DNA of 5,808 nucleotides, taken from NCBI GenBank assembly GCA_003661605.2, contig QMWL02000047.1:1-5808 (forward strand). The letters run 5' to 3'. Source of the DNA: an archaeon. GTDB taxonomy: Archaea > Thermoproteota > QMWL01. This document shows, piece after piece, positions 1-5,132 of this stretch; the first letter of the stretch is position 1, and each line of letters opens with the position of its first letter. Below the pieces are notes generated by a model that saw nothing but the letters and a program-made list of their open reading frames with translations, did not search any database and had not been told where the DNA came from. Position numbers and translations under genes: made by a program.

Positions 1-60
1 AAAATAGCCCTGGCGATATTCATCAGCTCGGAGAGAGCTATAACGCTCCTTGGGACGTGG

Positions 61-69
61 AATAAAAAA
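61..69 (-). terminator. T-run terminator after the hydrogenase operon
   Basis: Read on the minus strand this is TTTTTTATT, about 15 nt past the small-subunit stop codon. Archaeal RNA polymerase often terminates on T-runs in the non-template strand without a strong hairpin, and only a tiny GGG-AAA-CCC stem precedes this one. It is the first T-run downstream of the operon, so it is the likely 3' end of the transcript. An alternative reading is an AT-rich promoter element for a gene lying off the left edge. Confidence 0.5.
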
Positions 70-84
70 CGGTGGGTTTCCCGT

Positions 85-978
85 TCAGGTGGCCAGGGCA
101 GCCTTGATGAGGAGGGCTTTCGCCAGCCTTATGTTCTCAACGGCACGCCTGCACTCGGGGCAGAGGGATACGAGCTTCTTCAGCTCCTCGAGCAAGGGCT
201 CGTATACCTTCCCGCTCTTCTCCAAGAGCCTCCTCATGCAGGCCTCTAGGTGCCTATCGGTCGTGTAGGGCCGTCCGCAGTTGGCGCACCTCCTCAGCGG
301 CACCTCTATGCCCTTGAGCATCTCTTCCTTGCCCTTGAACCAGGCCCTATACTCGCCCGTGAGCTTCACGGCTTCCTCAGGGCATATCTCCTGACAGGTG
401 GCACAGTAGATGCAAAGGCCGTAGTTGACCCTCACCGCCCTGTCGGCTTCTAGGTCCTCAAAGCCCATGGCGCCGGTCGGGCAGGAATTGGCACAAGCGC
501 CACAGCCCACGCACCTCTCGGGGTCGAATTCGGGCAGGCCCCTGAAGCCCTCTGGGACGCCCCAGTATTCCTCGCTCGTGTCGAGCTCAAGGCCGAGGAG
601 GCCCGCTATGGCCTGTGCTATCGCCTGGGGCCTGGGCGGGCAGCCAGCCACGAAGACCGTCACGGGTATGCCGAGCTGGTCGGCTGGCCCACGCATGGGG
701 TAGCCCTCGGCGAATATGCCCTTGCTTATGGCGCAGGAGCCCACGCATATGACTATCTTGGGTTCCCTCAGCTTCTCGTAGACGGCCCTCACCTCATCGG
801 CCGTCTTGAAGTTCGCACCACCCGTTATGACCAGGGCCTCGGCCTGCTCGGGCTCGTAGACGAGCTCTATATACTGCCCGACCTTAAACCTGGGCAGCAG
901 GGCCTCTAGGACCTCTATATCGCAGCCGTTGCAGGAGCTGGCGTCTGCCCTGAACACCCGGAGCTTCCTCACGGCCAC
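85..978 (-). CDS. Group 4-type [NiFe] hydrogenase small subunit, NuoB-HycF-like fusion
   Basis: This is the electron-transfer small subunit of the hydrogenase, 297 aa, with no membrane segment or signal peptide, so it is cytoplasmic. Residues 1-145 are a NuoB/EchC-like domain. It has the hydrogenase form of the proximal-cluster motif (CNGCDIE, C16 and C19), with C82 in VGSC and C113 in AGCPPRP. Residues 150-205 carry two classical 4Fe-4S motifs (C156/159/162/166 and C189/192/195/199, the last Cys of each followed by Pro). Residues 231-276 add two CxxC pairs (CANC, CPEC), like the C-terminus of the formate-hydrogenlyase ferredoxins HycF/HyfH. In E. coli Hyc the NuoB-like and ferredoxin parts are separate proteins, so this is a fusion. 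The start is GTG, with GGGTGG about 6 nt upstream; the gap to the large-subunit stop is 1 nt. It is the last gene of the operon. The family is firm; the precise hydrogenase subgroup needs a phylogeny. Confidence 0.93.
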   Translation of the reverse strand: MAVRKLRVFRADASSCNGCDIEVLEALLPRFKVGQYIELVYEPEQAEALVITGGANFKTADEVRAVYEKLREPKIVICVGSCAISKGIFAEGYPMRGPADQLGIPVTVFVAGCPPRPQAIAQAIAGLLGLELDTSEEYWGVPEGFRGLPEFDPERCVGCGACANSCPTGAMGFEDLEADRAVRVNYGLCIYCATCQEICPEEAVKLTGEYRAWFKGKEEMLKGIEVPLRRCANCGRPYTTDRHLEACMRRLLEKSGKVYEPLLEELKKLVSLCPECRRAVENIRLAKALLIKAALAT

Positions 979-979
979 C

Positions 980-2146
980 TCACACCACCCCCCCGGAAGC
1001 GCCGTAGGGCAGGTCCTCTACGGCCACCTCACGCCTCCTCCCCGTCCTTGCGTCCACTATGACGAGCCTGTCCGTGCAGGCGAAGCAGGGGTCTATGCTC
1101 TCTATGATGGGCCTTACGTGCTCCAGCCTGGCCCCCAGGAGGGTCTTCGTGTAGGTGAACACGTTGGCGTATGTGGGGGTCCTTATCTTCACCCTCTCCG
1201 GCATGTTGGTCCCGTTGGCCCTAATGTAGTAGATGAGCTCGCCCCTCGGAGCCTCGCCACGTCCCACGAACTCCCCTACCACGGGCTCCCCCGGCTCGGC
1301 CACTATGGGCCCTGGGGGCAGGGCGCCGATGGCCTGCTCTACCATGCTTATGCTCTCCAGGTTCTCCCTGGCCCTCACCATGGCCCTGGCCCTCACATCG
1401 CCATCCTCCTCCACCACCACATCGAAGCTGAGCTCTCCGTAGGCTGCGTAGGGGTCATCTGCCCTCACATCGCTCCTCACGCCCGAGCCACGCAGGGTGG
1501 GCCCGACGGCCCCCAGCCTTATGGCCTCGTCGTAGCCCATCACGCCTATGCCAGCTACCTTCTCGCCCACCGGGCCGTTCTCGTCCAATATGTCCACGCA
1601 GTAATCGGCTAGGGGCCTTATCTCCTTCATGGTGGCCGCTATCTTCTCGGCCACCTTGGGCGTTATATCACGCCTAACGCCCCCGACCGTGTTGATGGCG
1701 TAGTGGACCCTGTTGCCCGATATGAGCTCCAGCAGGTCCATGACCTTCTCACGCTCCTTCATGATGTGGGCGAAGGCCTCGTGCTCCCCCACGCCGTGGG
1801 CCAGGAGGGCCAGCCATAGGAAGTGGCTGTGGAGGCGCTCGATCTCGGCCACCACGGTCCTTATGTAGAGGCCCCTCTCCGGCACCTCCATGCCCAGGAG
1901 GGCCTCGGCCGTCGTGCAGTAGGCGGTGGTGTGGGCGTGGGAGCAGATACCGCACACACGCTCGGAGAGGAAGACGGCCTGCTTGTAGGTGCGGGTGGTC
2001 ATGAGCTTCTCTATGCCCCTGTGGCAGTAGCCCAACCTAACGTCCACGTCCTTGACCACGCCGTCTTCCACGTAGAGCGTGATGCGCTCCGGCTCCAGGA
2101 GATACTCGTGGTAGGGCCCTATCACCACTTCCCTACGGGCCGACAC
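980..2146 (-). CDS. Group 4-type [NiFe] hydrogenase large (catalytic) subunit, HycE/NuoD-like
   Basis: Catalytic subunit that makes or oxidises H2 at a NiFe(CN)2CO centre, 388 aa from this start. Both nickel-binding motifs are intact: RVCGIC followed by H72 (C65, C68) near the N-terminus, and DPCFACTDR (C354, C357) near the C-terminus. That separates a real hydrogenase from complex I NuoD, which lacks these cysteines. The N-terminal GPYH segment and the CHRGIEKL, LSERVCGIC and AEIERLHSH stretches resemble HycE/EchE. Unlike HycE there is no NuoC domain in front; that domain is a separate gene two positions upstream. A 28-residue tail follows R360 and resembles the HycE tail that a maturation protease removes. 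Start choice: GGAGGTG at 2159-2153 lies 6 nt before GTG 2146; an in-frame GTG at 2155 (391 aa) is the alternative but has no well-placed ribosome site. There are no membrane helices. Confidence 0.95.
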   Translation of the reverse strand: MSARREVVIGPYHEYLLEPERITLYVEDGVVKDVDVRLGYCHRGIEKLMTTRTYKQAVFLSERVCGICSHAHTTAYCTTAEALLGMEVPERGLYIRTVVAEIERLHSHFLWLALLAHGVGEHEAFAHIMKEREKVMDLLELISGNRVHYAINTVGGVRRDITPKVAEKIAATMKEIRPLADYCVDILDENGPVGEKVAGIGVMGYDEAIRLGAVGPTLRGSGVRSDVRADDPYAAYGELSFDVVVEEDGDVRARAMVRARENLESISMVEQAIGALPPGPIVAEPGEPVVGEFVGRGEAPRGELIYYIRANGTNMPERVKIRTPTYANVFTYTKTLLGARLEHVRPIIESIDPCFACTDRLVIVDARTGRRREVAVEDLPYGASGGVV

Positions 2147-2159
2147 GCCCACCACCTCC

Positions 2160-2188
2160 TCACGACCCGTAGATGCGCTTCACGAGCT
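2160..2188 (-). repeat. Copy 2 of a 29-nt repeat at a gene 3' end (HdrB-like gene)
   Basis: The last ten codons of the HdrB-like gene, stop included, match the last ten codons of the polyferredoxin gene at 24 of 29 positions. The encoded end is LVKRIYGS, against LMRRIYGV in the other copy. Both copies use CGY for Arg and ATC for Ile, although AGG and ATA dominate in these genes. Confidence 0.6.
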
Positions 2189-3032
2189 GTGGGACAGGGC
2201 TCCTGTGGACCTCTAGGCCCAGCTCTCCGGGCTCCACGCCTATGGCCAGGGCCACGAGCTCCACCGGGTGGAGGACGGGCATATCATACCTCATGCCGTA
2301 GCGCCTGAGCATGACCTGCCCCCTCTCGAACTGAGTTATACAGGCCATGCAGGCCGTCACCACGCACTCGGCCCCAACGGCCCTCATGGAGGCCAGCTTT
2401 GGCGCCAGCCTCTCCCTCAGGGAGAACTCGGGATCCACCTGGAAGGCCGGGAAACCGCAGCAGAACCTCTCTAGCTTATACCTGAGCACCTCGGCCCCCA
2501 TGGACCTTACGAGGTCCCTGCTCCTATCGTGCTTCAGCCAGATGTCCTCGCCGGGCCTGGGCCTGAAGAGGTGGCAGCAGTAGTGTATGGCCACCCTGGC
2601 CCTGAAGGGCCTAGAGACCATCTCCTCCAGCTTGGACATGAAGTCCCTGTATAAGATGCCCGTAAGGCATTCCACACGGACGGTCCCCTTATACTCGTGA
2701 CCGAGCTTGGAAAGGACCTGGTTGACCTGGTCCCTCTTCTCCTCGTCCTCTAGGGCGTGTTCCGCCTCGTATAGGCTCTCGTAGCAGCCACAGCAGGGGA
2801 CCACGAGCTCCTCCACGCCCTGCTCCTCGGCCAGGGCCAGGTTCCTAGCCGCCAACATCAGCCAGAGATCTGGGTCGACGAGCCTGGTCAGCATGGGCTC
2901 CGGACAGCAGGTGTAGCCAGCCAGGATGGTGTAATCGGCCCCCAGGGCGTCCAAGACCTTCCTTATGGCTGCCTCGACGCACGGATACCTGAACGGTATG
3001 AAGCAGCCCAGGAATACGCCATACTTCACCAT
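2160..3032 (-). CDS. HdrB-type protein with two CCG (noncubane cluster) domains
   Basis: A 290-aa member of the HdrB/CCG family, whose best-known member is the disulfide-reducing subunit of methanogen heterodisulfide reductase. Two full CCG motifs are visible: C10-x31-C42C43-x36-C80xxC83 and C153-x37-C191C192-x35-C228xxC231. Both match the CX(31-39)CCX(35-36)CxxC pattern that holds noncubane [4Fe-4S] clusters in HdrB. The HYCCHLFRP and CCGFPAF segments are also typical. No HdrA or HdrC is encoded nearby and no cubane-ferredoxin domain is fused to it; the operon's polyferredoxin could fill the HdrC role. It sits between the NuoC-like and NuoD-like genes, 12 nt after one and 4-13 nt before the other, so it is probably a subunit of the hydrogenase. 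The ATG start is supported by GGTGA-type sequence at the preceding stop. It ends in LVKRIYGS, much like the end of the polyferredoxin. The true substrate (heterodisulfide, other disulfide or another acceptor) cannot be read from sequence. Confidence 0.92.
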   Translation of the reverse strand: MVKYGVFLGCFIPFRYPCVEAAIRKVLDALGADYTILAGYTCCPEPMLTRLVDPDLWLMLAARNLALAEEQGVEELVVPCCGCYESLYEAEHALEDEEKRDQVNQVLSKLGHEYKGTVRVECLTGILYRDFMSKLEEMVSRPFRARVAIHYCCHLFRPRPGEDIWLKHDRSRDLVRSMGAEVLRYKLERFCCGFPAFQVDPEFSLRERLAPKLASMRAVGAECVVTACMACITQFERGQVMLRRYGMRYDMPVLHPVELVALAIGVEPGELGLEVHRSPVPQLVKRIYGS

Positions 3033-3044
3033 CTTCCCGCCCCC

Positions 3045-3704
3045 TCACCTATACCTCAGCCTCTTCTTCTCCAGGTCGTAGCCAGCCCTCTCTGTGAAGC
3101 CGACCTCCTCGGCCAGGCTCCTCACCTCCTCCAGGGCCTCGGGCTTGGCCATGGCCATGGGGGGCATGGCGGGTAGGCCTAGGTCCTGCCTCTTCCTCAT
3201 CACGGCCCTGCTCACGCTCACCGAGCAGGCGGACCCCATGAGGGCCTCGGCCATGGGCCTGGCCTGGGGCGGTAGAGCGCCCTCCATGGGCTTCTTGAGG
3301 GGCTTCTCCTCATAGCCCTCCGGCGTGTAGAGCTTCTCGGGCTTCAGTCCCACGAACTCCAGGCCGAACAGGTCCCTTATCTCACGCTCTATGAACTCGG
3401 CCGCCGGGGCCAGATGAGATATGTCGAGGACCTCCATCTCCTCCTTCGGGACCTTTATCCTCACCGTCACGACCGTGCCCCCCACGTCCACGTGGTATAG
3501 GAGCTCTAGGTCGAGCCCCTCGTCCACGGCCGATATGGTCATGAACCTGGCCTCACGGGATAGGCCCAGGACGGCCCTCACGGCATCCTCTAGGTCCTCC
3601 ACGGCCACGGTGAGGAAGACACGCCTCTCCGTGGGCGTTTCGAGCCTCAGGGCCTTTGGACCGAGGGCCTCCCTCAGCTTCCCGGCTACCTCCTCCGCCC
3701 TCAT
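3045..3704 (-). CDS. NuoC-like (30 kDa) hydrogenase subunit with extended C-terminus
   Basis: A 219-aa homologue of the complex I 30-kDa/NuoC subunit and of the N-terminal part of HycE. It is a structural subunit that packs against the large and small subunits and carries no cofactor. The family signature is FIEREIRDLFGLEFVG (about residues 104-119), followed by the LYTPEGYEEKPLKK loop where family members usually end. Here about 80 further residues follow (from residue 140); they include a Met/Pro-rich stretch (LPAMPPMAMAKPEA) and a charged helical end that I do not recognise. Start choice: ATG at 3704, with GGGGTG about 5 nt upstream. A GTG at 3710 overlaps the previous stop but has no room for a ribosome site. 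The frame stays open up to 3821, but that part lies inside the polyferredoxin gene in another frame and is not credible. The gap to the polyferredoxin stop is 2 nt, so translation is probably coupled. Confidence 0.88.
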   Translation of the reverse strand: MRAEEVAGKLREALGPKALRLETPTERRVFLTVAVEDLEDAVRAVLGLSREARFMTISAVDEGLDLELLYHVDVGGTVVTVRIKVPKEEMEVLDISHLAPAAEFIEREIRDLFGLEFVGLKPEKLYTPEGYEEKPLKKPMEGALPPQARPMAEALMGSACSVSVSRAVMRKRQDLGLPAMPPMAMAKPEALEEVRSLAEEVGFTERAGYDLEKKRLRYR

Positions 3705-3706
3705 GC

Positions 3707-3735
3707 TCACACCCCGTAGATACGCCTCATGAGCT
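3707..3735 (-). repeat. Copy 1 of a 29-nt repeat at a gene 3' end (polyferredoxin gene)
   Basis: This partner of the repeat at 2160-2188 is in the same orientation and also ends at a TGA stop, immediately before the next gene's start. Four of the five mismatches give conservative or silent changes or fall in the final residue (Met/Val, Arg/Lys, CGT/CGC, Val/Ser), which fits a peptide kept for function. A local duplication followed by drift is the alternative. Confidence 0.6.
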
Positions 3736-4171
3736 CCAGCGCCTCCTCCCTGGGCATGACCTGGATGGCCTGGGCCGAGCAATACTTGGCGCACCAGGGG
3801 TCCCCATCGCAGAAATCGCATTTCACGGCCACCTTCAGCTCCTCATCGAACCACGGGACCCCAGCCGGGCAGGAGACCACGCAGGAGCGGCATCCTATGC
3901 ACCTCATGGGGTTTATGAGGACCCAGCCGGTCTCCTCGTCCTTCTTCAACGCCTCCGTGGGGCAGACGGAAGCGCAGACCGGTTCCTCGCAGTGCCCGCA
4001 CTGGACGGCCTCGAATAGGACGTGCTCGGGGTCGAATATCACGTGCCTCCTGGCCTTCCCGAAGTCCAGGACGCCATAGTGCTTGTAAGAGCAGGCCAGC
4101 TCACAATAGCGACAGCCCGTGCAACGGGCTGGGTCATAGAGGAGCACCAGCTGCTCTTTCGTCCCCGCCAC
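3707..4171 (-). CDS. Four-cluster [4Fe-4S] polyferredoxin subunit (HycB/CooF/DmsB type)
   Basis: A 154-aa electron-transfer protein of the DMSO-reductase-type iron-sulfur subunit family (HycB, CooF, FdhB, DmsB). Its 16 cysteines form the four expected groups: C17/20/23/27, C58/61/66/70, C91/94/97/101 and C118/121/127/131. It should therefore hold four [4Fe-4S] clusters. There is no Tat signal or membrane anchor, so it is cytoplasmic like HycB and CooF. As first gene of the hydrogenase operon it probably bridges the small-subunit clusters to the HdrB-like subunit, or to a soluble donor or acceptor. The start is GTG; an in-frame TGA two codons upstream rules out a longer protein, and GGTGAT lies about 5 nt before it. 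It ends in LMRRIYGV, echoing the HdrB-like protein. Related proteins also serve CO dehydrogenase, formate dehydrogenase and aldehyde oxidoreductase, but no such partner is in the window. Confidence 0.92.
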   Translation of the reverse strand: MAGTKEQLVLLYDPARCTGCRYCELACSYKHYGVLDFGKARRHVIFDPEHVLFEAVQCGHCEEPVCASVCPTEALKKDEETGWVLINPMRCIGCRSCVVSCPAGVPWFDEELKVAVKCDFCDGDPWCAKYCSAQAIQVMPREEALELMRRIYGV

Positions 4172-4201
4172 TCTTCATCACCACGGCCCCTCTCCGGCTA
4201 G

Positions 4202-4217
4202 CTAAAAAGGTTTTTCG
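4202..4217 (-). promoter_or_regulatory. Archaeal BRE/TATA promoter for the hydrogenase operon
   Basis: On the minus strand a purine-rich BRE-like CGAAAAAC is followed by a TATA-like CTTTTTAG. A start site about 25 nt downstream would fall near 4182, leaving a leader of roughly 10 nt that contains the GGTGAT ribosome site before GTG 4171. This is a sequence-based prediction. A second AT-rich candidate on the same strand (AAAAAGGCATAATT, about 4241-4254) would give a leader of about 50 nt. Confidence 0.5.
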
Positions 4218-4223
4218 GCTCTG

Positions 4224-4243
4224 TTTTGAGCTATCGCTCGAAT
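4224..4243. promoter_or_regulatory. Imperfect inverted repeat between the divergent promoters
   Basis: The core is GAGC-TATC-GCTC (4228-4239), with perfect 4-nt arms and a 4-nt spacer. The arms extend imperfectly to 8 nt (TTTTGAGC against ATTCGAGC, 6 of 8 matching). Its place between the two promoters fits an operator for a regulator that could affect both directions. A core this short can arise by chance, and no regulator gene is in the window. A similar sequence occurs at 35-48. Confidence 0.3.
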
Positions 4244-4295
4244 TATGCCTTTTTCCGCCCAAATTGATATACGTGCTTCCTCCCGATGGATGGGC

Positions 4296-4310
4296 GTAAA
4301 AGTTTTAAAA
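4296..4310 (+). promoter_or_regulatory. BRE/TATA promoter for the AhpD-like gene
   Basis: GTAAAAG (BRE-like) is followed by TTTTAAAA (TATA box). Transcription would start about 26 nt downstream, near 4330, just before the GGTGGT ribosome site at 4331-4336 and the GTG start at 4342. The leader would be about 10 nt. Spacing and composition fit the archaeal consensus well, and this is the best promoter match in the window. Confidence 0.65.
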
Positions 4311-4341
4311 ACAAGCTCGGCTTGGGCCCCGGTGGTAGGCT

Positions 4342-4722
4342 GTGGCCGCAGCCGCTAAGAGGGTGGCCGAGGAGTTCAAGAAGATGGTCCAGGAGAAGCT
4401 GGGCATGGTCCCGCCCCACATAGAGGCCATGTGCGACAACGCCCCAGAGGTCGTGGCCCACTTCGTCCGCATGTATGGGGCCGCCATGAAGCCCGGAGCT
4501 CTGGACCCAAAGGTGAAGGAGCTCATGGGCCTGGCCCTGGCCGTGGCCCTGGGCTGCAGGCACTGCATGACCTGGCACACCATCATGGCCCTCGAGCACG
4601 GCGCCACGAAGGAGGAGATATTCGAGACCCTGGGCGTGGCAGCCATAATGACCGGTGGGCCAGGCATAGTGACCTGGTCCGAGCCGGTGATAGAGGTCCT
4701 GAAGCAGAAGGGCTTGATCTAA
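4342..4722 (+). CDS. AhpD/carboxymuconolactone decarboxylase-family protein with CxxCxxxH site
   Basis: A 126-aa, all-helical, single-domain member of the CMD/AhpD-like family and the only plus-strand gene here. The key stretch is LGCRHCMTWH, giving C72xxC75xxxH79, with E60 upstream where AhpD has its catalytic Glu. In AhpD this Cys pair and His relay electrons for peroxide reduction, so a thiol-disulfide or peroxidase role is likelier than true carboxymuconolactone decarboxylation; no aromatic-degradation genes are nearby. The start is GTG with GGTGGT 5 nt upstream and an in-frame TAG at 4336-4338, which makes it the first usable start. It diverges from the hydrogenase operon and converges on hypA, sharing overlapping stop codons. 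A T5 run at about 4744-4748, inside hypA on the other strand, is a possible transcript end. The partner protein and substrate are unknown. Confidence 0.88.
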   Translation: MAAAAKRVAEEFKKMVQEKLGMVPPHIEAMCDNAPEVVAHFVRMYGAAMKPGALDPKVKELMGLALAVALGCRHCMTWHTIMALEHGATKEEIFETLGVAAIMTGGPGIVTWSEPVIEVLKQKGLI

Positions 4723-5123
4723 GCGTCCTGAGGTCTAAACCCGGTTTTTGGCTTCTTCACCACCCTCATGCTCCTTATGAAGCAATCCCTGCCCTTCAGC
4801 ACCCTCACCTTCCCGCCACACACCGGGCACCTCAGGGTCGGGAAGACGAGGTGGTATTCGGGCCTGTCCTCCAGGCCGACGGGGCCCACGTAGCCACAGG
4901 ACGGGCACGAGACCTCCGCCTCCTCGACCTCCACGTCCAACCTGGCCCCCTCTAGGACCGTCCCCCTGGAGAGCTCCCTGAACCAGAAGGCCAGCTGCTC
5001 TGGGTTCACGAGGCTCAGCTCGCCTATCACCACCTTCACCTCCCTCACGCCCTGGGCCCCGTTTTCGAGGGCTGCTCTCACGGCTAGGTCGAAGAGCCTC
5101 TTGGCCACGTAGAACTCGTGCAT
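4719..5123 (-). CDS. hypA: Hydrogenase nickel-insertion chaperone HypA
   Basis: A 134-aa HypA/HybF protein that works with HypB to deliver nickel to the [NiFe] hydrogenase large subunit. It begins MHEFYVA, with the conserved His2/Glu3 of the nickel site. It carries the zinc-binding pairs CPSC (residues 72-75) and CPVC (about residues 98-101). The spacer between the pairs is longer than in E. coli HypA, as in archaeal HypA proteins. The start is ATG directly after a GAGGAGGGAGG purine run, 9 nt past the hypB stop, so the two genes are co-transcribed. The stop TAG overlaps the convergent AhpD-like gene's TAA, which leaves no space for a separate terminator. The identification is secure. Confidence 0.96.
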   Translation of the reverse strand: MHEFYVAKRLFDLAVRAALENGAQGVREVKVVIGELSLVNPEQLAFWFRELSRGTVLEGARLDVEVEEAEVSCPSCGYVGPVGLEDRPEYHLVFPTLRCPVCGGKVRVLKGRDCFIRSMRVVKKPKTGFRPQDA

Positions 5124-5132
5124 CCTCCCTCC

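Noticed and set aside
1..23. Start of another minus-strand gene (ATG at 23, MNIARAI...) running off the left edge
   Set aside because: There are only seven codons, no convincing ribosome site, and no way to judge coding. It could be real; it is simply not supportable.
3..65. C-terminal end of a plus-strand gene stopping at TAA 63-65
   Set aside because: About 20 codons remain in the window, many ending in A or T unlike the other genes here, with no recognisable motif.
971..1032. Exact 13-nt repeat ACGGCCACCTCAC at 971-983 and 1020-1032
   Set aside because: Both copies are explained by coding for Val-Ala/Glu-type residues with the favoured GAG/GTG/GCC codons and by the GAGGTG ribosome-site-like string. 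A match of this length is not surprising in this biased sequence.
929..1612. Long plus-strand open frame opposite the hydrogenase large subunit (and similar plus-strand frames opposite other genes)
   Set aside because: It is a shadow of a GC-rich gene: the translation is rich in His, Gly and Pro with no domain, while the minus strand has intact catalytic motifs over the same bases.
3705..3821. Upstream extension of the NuoC-like reading frame to ATG 3821
   Set aside because: It lies wholly within the polyferredoxin gene, whose last cysteine motif is clearly coding in another frame. The Gly/Ala/His-rich translation matches nothing in the NuoC family. ATG 3704 has a good ribosome site.
4136..4178. 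Fourteen-codon leader peptide frame starting at ATG 4178
   Set aside because: Its ATG overlaps the ribosome-site/start region of the polyferredoxin and no well-placed ribosome site precedes it; the GGTGAT there serves GTG 4171.
4243..4667. Minus-strand open frames opposite the AhpD-like gene
   Set aside because: The plus strand has the CxxCxxxH site, a promoter and a ribosome site. The minus frames have no motif and run across the promoter region.
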